From Larkinella punicea (GTDB lineage: Bacteria > Bacteroidota > Bacteroidia > Cytophagales > Spirosomataceae), in assembly GCF_003334855.1 (NCBI RefSeq), contig NZ_QOWE01000016.1, positions 147,842 to 211,841 on the forward strand: a DNA stretch of 64,000 bases, written 5' to 3'. The translations under genes were made by a program, and so were the position numbers. The notes under the pieces are model-generated. The model searched no databases and was not told where the DNA came from. It was given only the letters and a program-made list of their open reading frames with translations. Of this stretch, positions 17,220-26,282 are shown piece after piece; within the stretch, counting starts at the first letter, position 1; each line of letters opens with the position of its first letter.

Positions 17220-20200
17220 TCAGGAACGCTCGTAGAGCCAGACCCGCAACAGAGACATCAGTTGGTCGATGTCCACCGGCTTGGTGATGTAATCGGATGC
17301 CCCCGCCTGAATACACTTTTCCCGGTCGCCGGTCATGGCTTTGGCCGTCACGGCAATAACCGGCAGGTTCTTCCACTGGTAGTTCTCCCGGATTTTTTTA
17401 GCGGTTTCATAACCGTCCATCTGCGGCATCATCATATCCAATAAAACGACATCGATCGCCGGGTATTCCTGTAATTTCTGAAACGCTTCTTTTCCATCCA
17501 GCGCCGTGATGACGTTCATTTTATAATTCTCCAGGGCCTTCGAAAGCGAGAAGATATTCCGCACGTCGTCGTCGGCAATCAGTACGGTTTTGTTGGCAAG
17601 AACCTGACTCAAAGCACCCAGTTTTTTATAATCGCTGTGTACCGAATCTGTTTTTTTCGTGTCTTCTACCAGATGCAGAAAAAGCGATACCTCATCCAGC
17701 ATCCGCTGGTACGAATGGGCGGTTTTTATAATAATAGAGTCGGCGTATTTTTTGATTTTTAATTCCTCGGCTAATGACAGACTTTTGCCGGTAAAGATGA
17801 TGATCGGCAGATTTTCCAAACCCGGATTTTTCTTGGCTTCTTCCAGCGTTTCATAGGCTTTTACATCCGGAATGCCCATATCCAGAATCACGCAGTCAAT
17901 TTCGTCGATCTGCAAGGCATTGACGCCTTCAGACACGTTGCTTCTCAATTCCGAATGGATGTTAAAGGTCTCCAGAAAGTAGGCCAGGGCCTTGGCGTGT
18001 CGTGGATTATCTTCAATAATCAGCACCTTTTTACTCGTCCGGTTCAATACGTATTCAATCTTTTTAAATACTTCATGCATTTGCTCAAACGCCACCGGTT
18101 TATCCACAAAATCGACGGCACCTTTCAGCAAGCTTTCGTTCTTTAATTTGTGCGACGACATGATGTGAACCGGAATGTGCCGGGTTTGCGGATCGGCTTT
18201 CAGCGCATCCATTACCTGCCAGCCGCTCATGATGGGCAACTGAATATCCAGCAAAATACCGAGCGGTTTGTAGATACCCGCCAGTTTCAGTCCTTCGTCC
18301 CCCCGAACAGCCACGATGCCTTTGTACCCTTTCCGGCGGGAATAATCGAGCAGCGATCTGGCAAAGTTCGTGTCGTCTTCCACAATCAGAATGGTTTTAT
18401 CCCGCTCCGTAATGGTATTCCGGTCGTCGGGAATGCTTTCTGGAATGGTGGTACTGAGGTATTTGTTCGCCGGCTCGGCTTCTTTAACCGGCATCGGCTC
18501 CGGGCTGCGGGTTACATACGGGGCTGGACTTCCCGAAATCGCATCCGACGGTTTGCCTGTCAGGGGAATATTCACGGTGAACTCACTCCCCTCATTCACT
18601 TTACTGGAAAGTACAATTTCGCCACCCAGCAGTTTTGCCAGTTCGCGGCTGATGGACAGGCCCAAACCGGTTCCGCCGTACTTTCGTTTGGTGGAGCCAT
18701 CGGCTTGCTGAAACGCTTCAAAAATAAGCTGCTGTTTTTCGGGCGGAATCCCAATCCCGGTGTCTTTCACCACAAAACTGAGCGTCGAATCCGTCGGAGT
18801 CAATCGTTTTACAGTCAGTGTGATACCGCCTTTTGAGGTAAACTTGAGCGCATTGGAAATCAGGTTTTTCAGAATCTGCCCCAGTCGCATTTTATCGGTT
18901 TCAATGACCGAAGGCACATTTTTCTCAACGGTAATGGTAAAGTCCAGGCCCTTCTCTTTCGCCAGCGGAGCAAACAGCGCCTGAAGCTCATCGGTTATTT
19001 CAGGAATCGAAACGTCCAGGTATTCGAGCTTCATCTGACCGGCTTCGATCTTGGAAAGATCCAGAATTTCGTCGATCAGCCCCAGCAAGCCGTTGCCAGA
19101 CGACTGAATCACTTTGGCGTAGTCGATCTGGTCGTCCGACAGATTTTCCTCGTTGTTCTCGGCCAATAACCGGCTCAGGAGCAGAATCGAGTTGAGGGGC
19201 GTCCGGAGTTCGTGCGACATATTGGCCAGAAACTCCGACTTATACCGCGTCGTCAGCTCCAGTTCTTCGGCTTTCCGCTGGATTTCTTCATTCTTTTCTT
19301 CCAGCAGGAAGCTCCGTTCTTCCAGTTCGGCGTTGGTTTGCTGCAATTCTTCCTGCTGCACCCGCAATTCCTCTTCCGAAGCCTGAAGCTTCAGCGATTG
19401 CGCTTCCAGTTCCGCGTTGACGTTTTCCAGTTCATTGTGCTGGGCCTGCAATTCCTCCGACTGGGCCTGCGTTTCTTCCAGGAAGTTCTGCAACTTCGCG
19501 TAATCCAGCGCGGCATTGACCCCGATGGCGATGGTTTCCAGATTGGCTTCTAGAAACTCGACCTCCAACGTATCCGGTTTTTTCAACAGCCCGATCTCGA
19601 TCACGCCAATACACCGGTACGCATACACCAGCGGAACGATGACCAGGGCGACGGGGGGCGTGTTTCCCAGCGACGAATTGACGCTGATATACTGCGGTGG
19701 AAGATCGTGAATAATCACCGGTTTTTGGCTTTTAATCACCTCGCCGATCAGCCCTTCCCCAATCCTGACGCTAGCCGGTGCCTGGGTTGCCGCATAGGTT
19801 CCGGCCAGTTTAAAGCTGGAATCATCATCAATAATGTAGACTGTACCAATGGGTGCGTTGATGTAGCTGGTCAGCGTGGCAATTAGGTTGTTCGCCAGTT
19901 TTTCCAGATCGCGCTCGCCCCGGATGGCTTCATTGAGTTGAACCGTTCCGGCTTGTAGCCAGTTTCTATTTTTTAAATCCGTAAACGTTGTTTCCAGCGA
20001 CTCGGCCATCTTATTGAGCGCTTTGGCAATTTGGCCCAGTTCATCGTCCTGGTTATCCTGGCTCCGGGCCGCATAATTTCCGTCGGCAATGTCGGAGGTA
20101 ATGTCTTCCATGACAGAAATCCGCTCGGCGGTTTCCCGGTATTTTTCTTCAGCCCGTATCTGTTGGGCAATGCGGGTATCCAGATCCCTTTTTATGCGGA

Positions 20201-20825
20201 TATACGCACTGGCCGTAATCAGGATAGAGACCAAGGCGGCCACGACGAGTAAGTATGGCGTGTAGGTAATGTAAATTTGCTGTTGCTCCAGGCGCTCGTT
20301 GAGCAGGTTGTTTTCATCCGTTTTTATCCGGTTAACCAGAGCACGGAGATCGTCCATTATTTTTTTCCCCCGAACCATTTCCGCATGACGCGAAACCGTA
20401 TCACTGATAAATCCTTTGTTCCGGCGACTTATTTCAATAACCCGGCGCATCTGGACGAATTTAGCATCATATAACGCCTTGGTTTCCAATAAACTTTTTT
20501 GCTGCGCCGGATTATCACGGGTCAGATCCCGTATTGTATTATAACTTATTTCGACTTTTTCGTATGCCCCGTTATAGGGCGTTAAAAACGTAGGATCACG
20601 GGTTAACAGATAGCCCCGCTGACCGGTTTCTGCATCTTTCACATACGAAATAATGTTCTCGGACTCGATCAGGATCTGATTGGTGTGATTAACTAATTTG
20701 GAATTGCTGATCAATTTCTGGGTACTATAAAACGACGCCACCAGGCTGATCAGCAGCAAGAATATGGAGATCGAAAAGACAATCTGTAATTGTCGGATGA
20801 CGGAATTGGAGAGGGTTTGCGGCAT
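17220..20825 (-). CDS. Hybrid sensor histidine kinase with three C-terminal receiver domains
   Basis: The product is 1201 residues. Order: membrane segment at ~13-33, CHASE3-like periplasmic domain at ~35-180 (YVKDAETGQRGYLLT), second membrane segment at ~188-208, HAMP at ~210-285, GAF at ~300-440, a long glutamate- and glutamine-rich coiled coil at ~445-525, the phosphorylatable His538 in ANMSHELRTPLNS, an ATPase domain with NLISNALKF and YGGTGLGLSI, then three receivers with Asp860, Asp982 and Asp1130. In receiver 2 the phosphoacceptor region reads ILDMGIPDVKAYE, an atypical loop. CHASE3-HAMP-GAF multi-receiver kinases usually run phosphorelays. It lies 40 bp after the previous kinase and 45 bp before the receiver gene, so one operon is likely. 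Confidence 0.94.
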   Translation of the reverse strand: MPQTLSNSVIRQLQIVFSISIFLLLISLVASFYSTQKLISNSKLVNHTNQILIESENIISYVKDAETGQRGYLLTRDPTFLTPYNGAYEKVEISYNTIRDLTRDNPAQQKSLLETKALYDAKFVQMRRVIEISRRNKGFISDTVSRHAEMVRGKKIMDDLRALVNRIKTDENNLLNERLEQQQIYITYTPYLLVVAALVSILITASAYIRIKRDLDTRIAQQIRAEEKYRETAERISVMEDITSDIADGNYAARSQDNQDDELGQIAKALNKMAESLETTFTDLKNRNWLQAGTVQLNEAIRGERDLEKLANNLIATLTSYINAPIGTVYIIDDDSSFKLAGTYAATQAPASVRIGEGLIGEVIKSQKPVIIHDLPPQYISVNSSLGNTPPVALVIVPLVYAYRCIGVIEIGLLKKPDTLEVEFLEANLETIAIGVNAALDYAKLQNFLEETQAQSEELQAQHNELENVNAELEAQSLKLQASEEELRVQQEELQQTNAELEERSFLLEEKNEEIQRKAEELELTTRYKSEFLANMSHELRTPLNSILLLSRLLAENNEENLSDDQIDYAKVIQSSGNGLLGLIDEILDLSKIEAGQMKLEYLDVSIPEITDELQALFAPLAKEKGLDFTITVEKNVPSVIETDKMRLGQILKNLISNALKFTSKGGITLTVKRLTPTDSTLSFVVKDTGIGIPPEKQQLIFEAFQQADGSTKRKYGGTGLGLSISRELAKLLGGEIVLSSKVNEGSEFTVNIPLTGKPSDAISGSPAPYVTRSPEPMPVKEAEPANKYLSTTIPESIPDDRNTITERDKTILIVEDDTNFARSLLDYSRRKGYKGIVAVRGDEGLKLAGIYKPLGILLDIQLPIMSGWQVMDALKADPQTRHIPVHIMSSHKLKNESLLKGAVDFVDKPVAFEQMHEVFKKIEYVLNRTSKKVLIIEDNPRHAKALAYFLETFNIHSELRSNVSEGVNALQIDEIDCVILDMGIPDVKAYETLEEAKKNPGLENLPIIIFTGKSLSLAEELKIKKYADSIIIKTAHSYQRMLDEVSLFLHLVEDTKKTDSVHSDYKKLGALSQVLANKTVLIADDDVRNIFSLSKALENYKMNVITALDGKEAFQKLQEYPAIDVVLLDMMMPQMDGYETAKKIRENYQWKNLPVIAVTAKAMTGDREKCIQAGASDYITKPVDIDQLMSLLRVWLYERS

Positions 20826-20865
20826 AGGTATGCTCTTGAAAATCGCTTATGGTTGACGTGTTGCC

Positions 20866-22437
20866 TTATTCGTTAACCTGATGGACGGGCAGAATCAGAA
20901 TAAACTGGCTTCCTTCATTGACCCGGCTTCGGGCCGTAATGAGTCCATTGTGTTTATCCATATTTTTCTTGGCAATGGCCAGGCCAATACCGGTGCCCTC
21001 GTAGCTGGCCCGGTCGGTTAATCGCTGAAAAATCACAAAAATGCGATCCATAAATTTTTCATCAAAACCTATTCCATTGTCAATCACCACAATGCGGCAA
21101 AAATTACCATCAGGTGACGGTTTGCTATCAATTTCTTTTTCTTCGATCAATTCCGCACGAATGTGAATGACCGGAGCGATTTCTTTCTTGGAAAACTTCA
21201 GCGCATTGCTGATCAGATTTTGAAAAACTTGCCGAATCCGCCCCGGAATGGTATCCAGAACCGGCAGCGGATCGACCGTAATGACGGCCTTGCTTCGGCT
21301 GATAACGTCCTCAAAATCGGCCAGGATTTCTTTCAGTAAACTGTTCAGGTCCGTCGGTTGAAACAGAGCGGGTGTCGATAATTGAGAATACGACAGCAAA
21401 TCATTGATCAATGTAGACATCCGCGCCGACGAATTAATGGAGCGGTCGAGGTAAGCCGTTGCTTCAACATTACCGGTTAAATATTTTTCTTTAATCAGAT
21501 CGTTCAGAATCTGTATTTTCCGAAGCGGTTCTTTTAAATCATGCGAAACAACCCACGTAAATTGCTGCAATTCGTGGTTGCTTCTTTCCAGTTCCAGATT
21601 TTTAATCAGCAGTTCTTTCGTTCGCGCTTCTACTTTTTGCTCGAGTAAATCGGCGGCCAGTTTCTGCGGGTGAATATCCGTAAACGTGCCGACCCAGCGT
21701 ACCAGTATTCCCTGCTGTTTGATAGGTAATATGCGCAGCAAGTGGTAGCGATACTCGCCCGTTGTCAACTCTTTCAGGCGGATTTCACGCGTGAATTCAA
21801 TCCCATTTTTAAGATAGTTTTCCCACTCCTTACAAACGTCATCGTCGGCGTGGGTTTGCGGAAACGTCGTTGAATCGACAGAATAGCGAAACCAGTGCTC
21901 GTTGACGTATTCGATCCGGCCATCCGGTGCAATCGTGAACGCCATTTGCGGCAGTGAAGCCAAAACGGATTGCAGTTCCTGCATACGCCCGGCAATTTCT
22001 TCCTGCGCCTGCTTTCGGACTTCGATTTCTTTCTGTAACGATTTGTGGGTTTCTTTTAACTCCTGCTGTTGCTTATAGAGCCGATGCAGGGTTTTTACTT
22101 TTAAGACCAGAATATCCGGATCAACCGGTTTGGTTAAATAATCGACACCGCCGGAGGTATAGCCTTTGGTAATGAACTTTTTCTCGGTATTGACCGCCGA
22201 AAGAAAGATAATGGAGGTATCTCTCGCTTTGCTAAAGCCGGCAATGGCGTTGGCCACTTCAAACCCATCCATTCCGGGCATTTGAACGTCCAGAATGATA
22301 ACGGCATAGTTGGTCTTCAGCACTTTTTTCAGTGCTTCCTCACCCGATTCGGCCGAATCGACCGAAAAGCTGTGCAACTCAAGAATTTTCTTTAAGGGTA
22401 AAATATTTTCCGGCCTGTCATCAACAATTAAAATCAT
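20866..22437 (-). CDS. Soluble REC-PAS histidine kinase
   Basis: The 523-residue kinase has no membrane segment. It has an N-terminal receiver (MILIVDDRPEN; phosphoacceptor Asp50 in ILDVQMPGMDGFE; TKPVD), a coiled coil at ~120-160, a PAS domain at ~155-255 (MAFTIAPDGRIEYVNEHWF), a phosphorylatable His299 in TWVVSHDLKEPLRKIQ, and an ATPase domain with NLISNALKFSK, DNGIGFDEKF and YEGTGIGLAIAKK. The VSHDLKEPLRKI box is typical of phytochrome-like Bacteroidota kinases. The N-terminal receiver suggests it is a downstream step in a relay. It is first gene of the operon that ends with cheB. Confidence 0.94.
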   Translation of the reverse strand: MILIVDDRPENILPLKKILELHSFSVDSAESGEEALKKVLKTNYAVIILDVQMPGMDGFEVANAIAGFSKARDTSIIFLSAVNTEKKFITKGYTSGGVDYLTKPVDPDILVLKVKTLHRLYKQQQELKETHKSLQKEIEVRKQAQEEIAGRMQELQSVLASLPQMAFTIAPDGRIEYVNEHWFRYSVDSTTFPQTHADDDVCKEWENYLKNGIEFTREIRLKELTTGEYRYHLLRILPIKQQGILVRWVGTFTDIHPQKLAADLLEQKVEARTKELLIKNLELERSNHELQQFTWVVSHDLKEPLRKIQILNDLIKEKYLTGNVEATAYLDRSINSSARMSTLINDLLSYSQLSTPALFQPTDLNSLLKEILADFEDVISRSKAVITVDPLPVLDTIPGRIRQVFQNLISNALKFSKKEIAPVIHIRAELIEEKEIDSKPSPDGNFCRIVVIDNGIGFDEKFMDRIFVIFQRLTDRASYEGTGIGLAIAKKNMDKHNGLITARSRVNEGSQFILILPVHQVNE

Positions 22438-22536
22438 ACACCATGCAGGTTTTCAGGCAACAAAAAGGCCGTTCACGTGTTTCCGTTTCCTCTTAAATGG
22501 AAACGTGAAGATAGGGTGTCAGGACGGGTGCATCCA

Positions 22537-22604
22537 AATCTGGCGATGGGCAGTAGATAAATAAATCGGTATTTCGATTCTTTATCCACCCCCACCGCCA
22601 GATT
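22537..22604 (-). terminator. Imperfect hairpin downstream of the 238-residue gene
   Basis: AATCTGGCGATGGG (22537-22550) pairs with CCCACCGCCAGATT (22591-22604) with one G/A exchange. Inside it, GATAAATAAATCG faces CGATTCTTTATC. It lies between the 238-residue gene and the kinase operon and may end the former's transcript. It could also be a decayed copy of the intergenic hairpin class. Confidence 0.45.
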
Positions 22605-22626
22605 ATGCGTTCGGTTTGCCCGCCGG

Positions 22627-23343
22627 TCAGAGATCGTCCGTTAAAGTGGCCCCGTTCAGGTTTTCCACCTTCCCTTCGTCGCCGATACTCATGAATTCGG
22701 TATTGCCACTGAAGAAGTTTAGTTTGAATAGTCCGAGTGCAATGACCCCGGTTTTACCGCTGATGTTCAGCCCCAGTTCCTTCGTTGTTTTCATACTAAA
22801 ACCGACGGAAGCGCTGCCGACATTGAAGGTTTTTAACGCATTGCCTTCCGCACCAATCGTCACTTCCGTTCCGCCTTCGACGGTTGAGAGAATCAGGGGA
22901 TTTTGCGCAACGAACACCTGGAACACAACTTTGAACTTGTTCCGCCAGTCGTCGGCTTTTTTGAGTTGCTTCGCAACCTGATTCACGTTTTCGATCACCG
23001 AGACCGTGATGATGGGCGCTTTGACCAGGAAGGATTTGTCCTGGTGAAATTTGTAGGTAACATTCGCTTGAAGCTCGCCCTGCGGATTCAGGTTGATGGC
23101 GGCTCCCGTGCTGGCATCGACTACGGTGGTGTTATCCGACACAAAACTCAGGGTGGCTTCCGGCCCGGTTCCCTCCGTGAAAGTGACATCGAAATCATCC
23201 TGGATATTGCCTAATTTCTGGAATACCCCGTCTGAAATCAGGCCATAATCACCGAGCTTGTACGGTGTTGTAATTGGCACCCAGGCGGCATGTACATTAA
23301 GCTGCCGCTCAATAATGGATTCGAATTGTGCTGCAAGTCCCAT
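22627..23343 (-). CDS. Unrecognised 238-residue protein, beta-rich; pattern recalls pore-forming gasdermin-type N-domains
   Basis: No signal peptide or classical membrane helix; the N-terminus MGLAAQFESIIERQLNVHAA is helical, followed by WVPITTPYKLGDYGLISDG and FQKLGNI. Long amphipathic beta stretches follow (ATLSFVSDN, ELQANVTYKF, SFLVKAPIITVSVIENV), then WRNKFKVVFQVFVAQNPLIL and later glycine- and serine-rich strands. The order of short N-terminal helix, VP-x-P element, L-x-LG-x-I and a KVVxxV strand with Ala/Gln vaguely recalls bacterial gasdermins. However, no caspase-like protease gene is adjacent and the length lacks a clear cleavable C-terminal peptide. Treat it as unknown. It is a single gene 190 bp upstream (in map sense) of the kinase operon start. 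Confidence 0.7.
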   Translation of the reverse strand: MGLAAQFESIIERQLNVHAAWVPITTPYKLGDYGLISDGVFQKLGNIQDDFDVTFTEGTGPEATLSFVSDNTTVVDASTGAAINLNPQGELQANVTYKFHQDKSFLVKAPIITVSVIENVNQVAKQLKKADDWRNKFKVVFQVFVAQNPLILSTVEGGTEVTIGAEGNALKTFNVGSASVGFSMKTTKELGLNISGKTGVIALGLFKLNFFSGNTEFMSIGDEGKVENLNGATLTDDL

Positions 23344-23563
23344 GTCTCTTTTTGGTTAAGGATTTGATTGGTAAAGGCTGGTAAGTATACGGTTTTTAAA
23401 ATCGTATTCACCAATCAATCAGGAGGTTTTGACTGAACGGTTAAGCCTGAAGAGAGCCTTCCAACGCCGGTCTTTCTTCTGCCGAACAATGTCGCAATTT
23501 TACAATATCGCCGTTTCAACGTGCCGTAGTTTTGATCCGTCAACCAAAACATACATTCACACC

Positions 23564-24169
23564 ATGAAACAAATGATTTCATTCCTCTTTTTACTGACAA
23601 CGGTTTCAGCGCAGGCGCAATCCCGACTCTGGACCGCAGCCGACCAGAAGTATACGGTCGAAAACCTGAAACGCACCCGCGATGAGCTGATTCGGGAAAC
23701 GGAAAATTTGACCGATGCCCAGTGGCATTTTCACGAAACGCCCGGACGCTGGTCGATTGCCGAGGTGGTGGAGCATCTGGCGCTCTGGGAAATTATCTGG
23801 GCGCGCGAAATCAGCATCGGAGCCCGCAGCAAACCGCAGCCCGAACTGAACCAGACCAGCCGGCCCGACAGCTATTACACTAATTTCATCATGGAAGATA
23901 CCCCGCACAAAGCGCCGGACATCGCCAAACCAACGGGTTTTATTCGGGGAAAAGACAACCTGACCTTTTTCAAACGGCTTCGCGATCAGGCGATTGGGTA
24001 TGCCGATACGACCAAAACCGACATGCGGGCTCATTTTGAATTTACGGCAGCCGGTAATTCACCCCGCAACATGCACCAGGTTTATATTTACCAGTGGGGC
24101 CACGTCGACCGCCATCTGCGGCAAATCCGGAAGGTGAAAGCGCATCCGGGATATCCGGGCAAGTTGTAA
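23564..24169 (+). CDS. Exported DinB/DfsB-family protein
   Basis: The 201-residue product starts at the ATG at 23564, giving signal peptide MKQMISFLFLLTTVSAQAQ. The rest is a DinB four-helix bundle: YTVENLKRTRDELIRETENL, AQWHFHETPGRWSIAEVVEH, and C-terminal HQVYIYQWGHVDRHLRQI. The three metal-ligand positions of DinB proteins are met by His in VEHLALW and two His in WGHVDRH, so a metal-bound fold is likely. Most DinB proteins are cytoplasmic thiol transferases or damage-inducible proteins; an exported one is somewhat unusual but occurs in Bacteroidota. Activity unknown. It faces the next gene across a perfect 43-bp-arm hairpin. Confidence 0.87.
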   Translation: MKQMISFLFLLTTVSAQAQSRLWTAADQKYTVENLKRTRDELIRETENLTDAQWHFHETPGRWSIAEVVEHLALWEIIWAREISIGARSKPQPELNQTSRPDSYYTNFIMEDTPHKAPDIAKPTGFIRGKDNLTFFKRLRDQAIGYADTTKTDMRAHFEFTAAGNSPRNMHQVYIYQWGHVDRHLRQIRKVKAHPGYPGKL

Positions 24170-24176
24170 TTAAAAG

Positions 24177-24277
24177 TTGTATCGCAGAGTTTAGCGGAGA
24201 ACATCAGAGTTACGCAGAGAAAATTTTAATAAAACTCTGCGTAACTCTGATGTTCTCCGCTAAACTCTGCGATACAA
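24177..24277. repeat. Hairpin repeat with perfect 43-bp arms, CGCAGAG/GCGGAGA family, copy 1
   Basis: The left arm 24177-24219 and right arm 24235-24277 are exact reverse complements over 43 bp around a 15-nt AT loop. Short words recur within the arm (GCAGAGTT, GCGGAGAA). A homologous but diverged element lies at 29616-29710, where the outer arms again match each other perfectly. Here it sits between two convergent genes and would work as a bidirectional terminator. Confidence 0.92.
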
Positions 24278-24282
24278 TCTCC

Positions 24283-25860
24283 TTATTTCTTTTTGATCAC
24301 GAACTCCACGCGCCGGTTGGTTTGTCGGCCCTCGTCAGTGTCGTTGCTGGCCACAGGTTTGGCTTCGCCGTAGCCTTTGCTGGCGACGCGGTCGGGTTCG
24401 ATGCCTTTGCCAATGAAGTATTCACGAACGGCATCCGCGCGATCCTGGGAGAGTTTCAGGTTGATTTCGTTGGAACCCGTGTTGTCGGTATGCCCGCCTA
24501 CTTCGATGACCATCTTCGGGTTTTCGTTGAAAGTGGCCACCATCCGATCCAGTTCCGGGAACGACTCGTCGCGCAGAACGGCTTTGCCGACGTCGAAGAA
24601 AATGTTGTTGAGCCGCACGGCGCGACCCACTTCAATCGGAATCAGGGTCAGTTCTTTGCCTTTTATTTCCTGAAAACCTTTCGTTTCCCGAAGATCTATG
24701 TTGCCGCCTTCGGAAATAAAACTGGGCGCAACGGCCCTCATGCTGTACTGTTTGCCGTAGGGCAGCACGATTTTATACTCGCCCGTGACGGGGTCAGATG
24801 TCGCTTCCCCCGCTTCAAGTCCGTCGGGCAGCGTCTGGTAAATCACGCGGGCTTCGATGGGTTTACCGGTTTTCTGGTCAATTATTTTTCCGCTCACCAA
24901 CGCCACCGGATCGGGGCTGGTCGCGGGTGGGGCGGTTTTATCGTTCGGGTTGGCAGTATCGATGAGTTTGATCCGAACAATATCACCTTTGCCCAGCGTG
25001 TTTTTGAAACTCGTCATGTAGGCATATTCGCCCGAAGCCGCCACCGAATAATAAGCATCATACCCATCGGTATTGATGGCCGACCCCAGATTGACCGGTT
25101 TCGACCAATGTTTCCAGGTTTTGTCGACGCGCTTGGCAACATAGATATCGTTGCTGCCCGAACCGCCGGGCCGGTCGCTGGAGAAATACAGGGTAGCCCC
25201 GTCGGCCGCCAGGAACGGCGTGGTTTCGGTGCCGTCCGTATTGATTTCGGGGCCGAGACTCATCGGTTTGCTCCAGGAACCGTCTTTCTGACGCAGGCTA
25301 ACGTAAATATCATCTTCCTTACTGTTCTTTTTCTCACTGAATGCCATCACCAGCACTTTGCCGTCGGCCGAAAGATAGCCGCAATCGTACTGTCCTTTAC
25401 TGATTTTCTCGTAACCGGGGATGTTCAGCTTTTGCGGAGCCGACCAGCCCGTGGCGGTTCGTTTGCTGGTCGAAAAACCGCGCGTTTCGTACGTGCCGTT
25501 CGCATAAGCGCCCTTGATGAGCATCGTGTTTCCGTCGGGCGTAATGCTGTATGCGCAATTATACTCATCCTTGTTGAGTGGCGGAGCCATCCGTTTGGCC
25601 GGTCCCCACGTATTGCCCTGCCCCAGTTCAGAATACCAGATGTCCTGGCTCCCTTTGTTGCCGTGCGTGTTCTGGGGGTGGCTGATTCGGGCAAAAAATA
25701 GTGTTCGCCCGTCGGGAGAAATGACCGGATTGACTTCATTATATTCCGAATTGACCTGATTTCCCAGACTTTCTGCTTTTGATGCTGGATTCTGCTGCGC
25801 AACAGCCACCGGTATGGTCATACCTAGAAGCCCCGTCAGCGTAAGTTCCCAAAATTTCAT
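24283..25860 (-). CDS. OmpA-family protein with PD40 beta-propeller
   Basis: The 525-residue envelope protein has signal peptide MKFWELTLTGLLGMTIPVAVA. Repeated PD40/WD40-like blades fill ~30-290 (NPVISPDGRTLFFARIS, YSITPDGNTMLIKGAY, PFLAADGATLYFSSDRPGG, YYSVAASGEYAYMTSF). A carboxypeptidase-regulatory-like segment lies at ~310-395 (GKIIDQKTGKPIEARV). The C-terminal OmpA/MotB domain binds peptidoglycan (NNIFFDVGKAVLRDESF, GHTDNTGSNEINLKLSQDRA, GYGEAKPVASN, NRRVEFVI). This architecture matches PorE-like envelope anchors in Bacteroidota and other PD40-OmpA proteins. The exact role is not determined. It ends 5 bp from the 43-bp-arm hairpin. Confidence 0.93.
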   Translation of the reverse strand: MKFWELTLTGLLGMTIPVAVAQQNPASKAESLGNQVNSEYNEVNPVISPDGRTLFFARISHPQNTHGNKGSQDIWYSELGQGNTWGPAKRMAPPLNKDEYNCAYSITPDGNTMLIKGAYANGTYETRGFSTSKRTATGWSAPQKLNIPGYEKISKGQYDCGYLSADGKVLVMAFSEKKNSKEDDIYVSLRQKDGSWSKPMSLGPEINTDGTETTPFLAADGATLYFSSDRPGGSGSNDIYVAKRVDKTWKHWSKPVNLGSAINTDGYDAYYSVAASGEYAYMTSFKNTLGKGDIVRIKLIDTANPNDKTAPPATSPDPVALVSGKIIDQKTGKPIEARVIYQTLPDGLEAGEATSDPVTGEYKIVLPYGKQYSMRAVAPSFISEGGNIDLRETKGFQEIKGKELTLIPIEVGRAVRLNNIFFDVGKAVLRDESFPELDRMVATFNENPKMVIEVGGHTDNTGSNEINLKLSQDRADAVREYFIGKGIEPDRVASKGYGEAKPVASNDTDEGRQTNRRVEFVIKKK

Positions 25861-26057
25861 TGACTACGGTGTAGAAGTTAATATAAGAAGAACGAAGAAC
25901 CAATCGGGATTAGTTTACCGCATGTCTAAGTCAAATCAAATGCCACGTTCATTTATCGGCCTGCTTTTTGCTGCGAATATTTATAAAAATGGCTTCCTAA
26001 ATCCAGTTTATATTAACTATTTTTTTCACCTTTATATTCTTAGTTATATTTACCGAG

Positions 26058-26282
26058 ATGGACCCCTTTAAAAGAAGAAAAAAGAAACCTACGCCATTCC
26101 ATGCGGTGTCGTCCCCGCGTGAACTATTGCGGTTACTGATCAATGTCGTGCTGTGCGTAACGGGCCTGGTATTTGGCTTTATTTACTTAATTAAGGGGCT
26201 GGTAATAGGCTGGTTACTGATCGCAGCTTTCACCTTTTTCCTGCTGGTTCAATTCTCCGGGCCGACCGATTACGATATTTAA
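26058..26282 (+). CDS. Small membrane protein, two helices
   Basis: The 74-residue product has a basic cytoplasmic start (MDPFKRRKKKPTPFHAVSS) and two closely spaced hydrophobic helices (LLRLLINVVLCVTGLVFGFI and GWLLIAAFTFFLLVQF). Function unknown; not a family I can name. It is divergent from the OmpA/PD40 gene. Its stop codon overlaps that of the convergent LOG gene by 4 bp, a compact arrangement that supports it being real. Confidence 0.72.
   Translation: MDPFKRRKKKPTPFHAVSSPRELLRLLINVVLCVTGLVFGFIYLIKGLVIGWLLIAAFTFFLLVQFSGPTDYDI

Noticed and set aside
23372..23415. Partial inverted words (GATTGGT / ACCAATC) before the DinB-type gene
   Set aside because: Arms of only about 7 bp and irregular spacing; not convincing as a member of the hairpin class.
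24094..25701. 535-codon open frame opposite the OmpA/PD40 gene
   Set aside because: It would read through the 43-bp-arm hairpin and lacks any protein feature; the minus-strand gene is certain.
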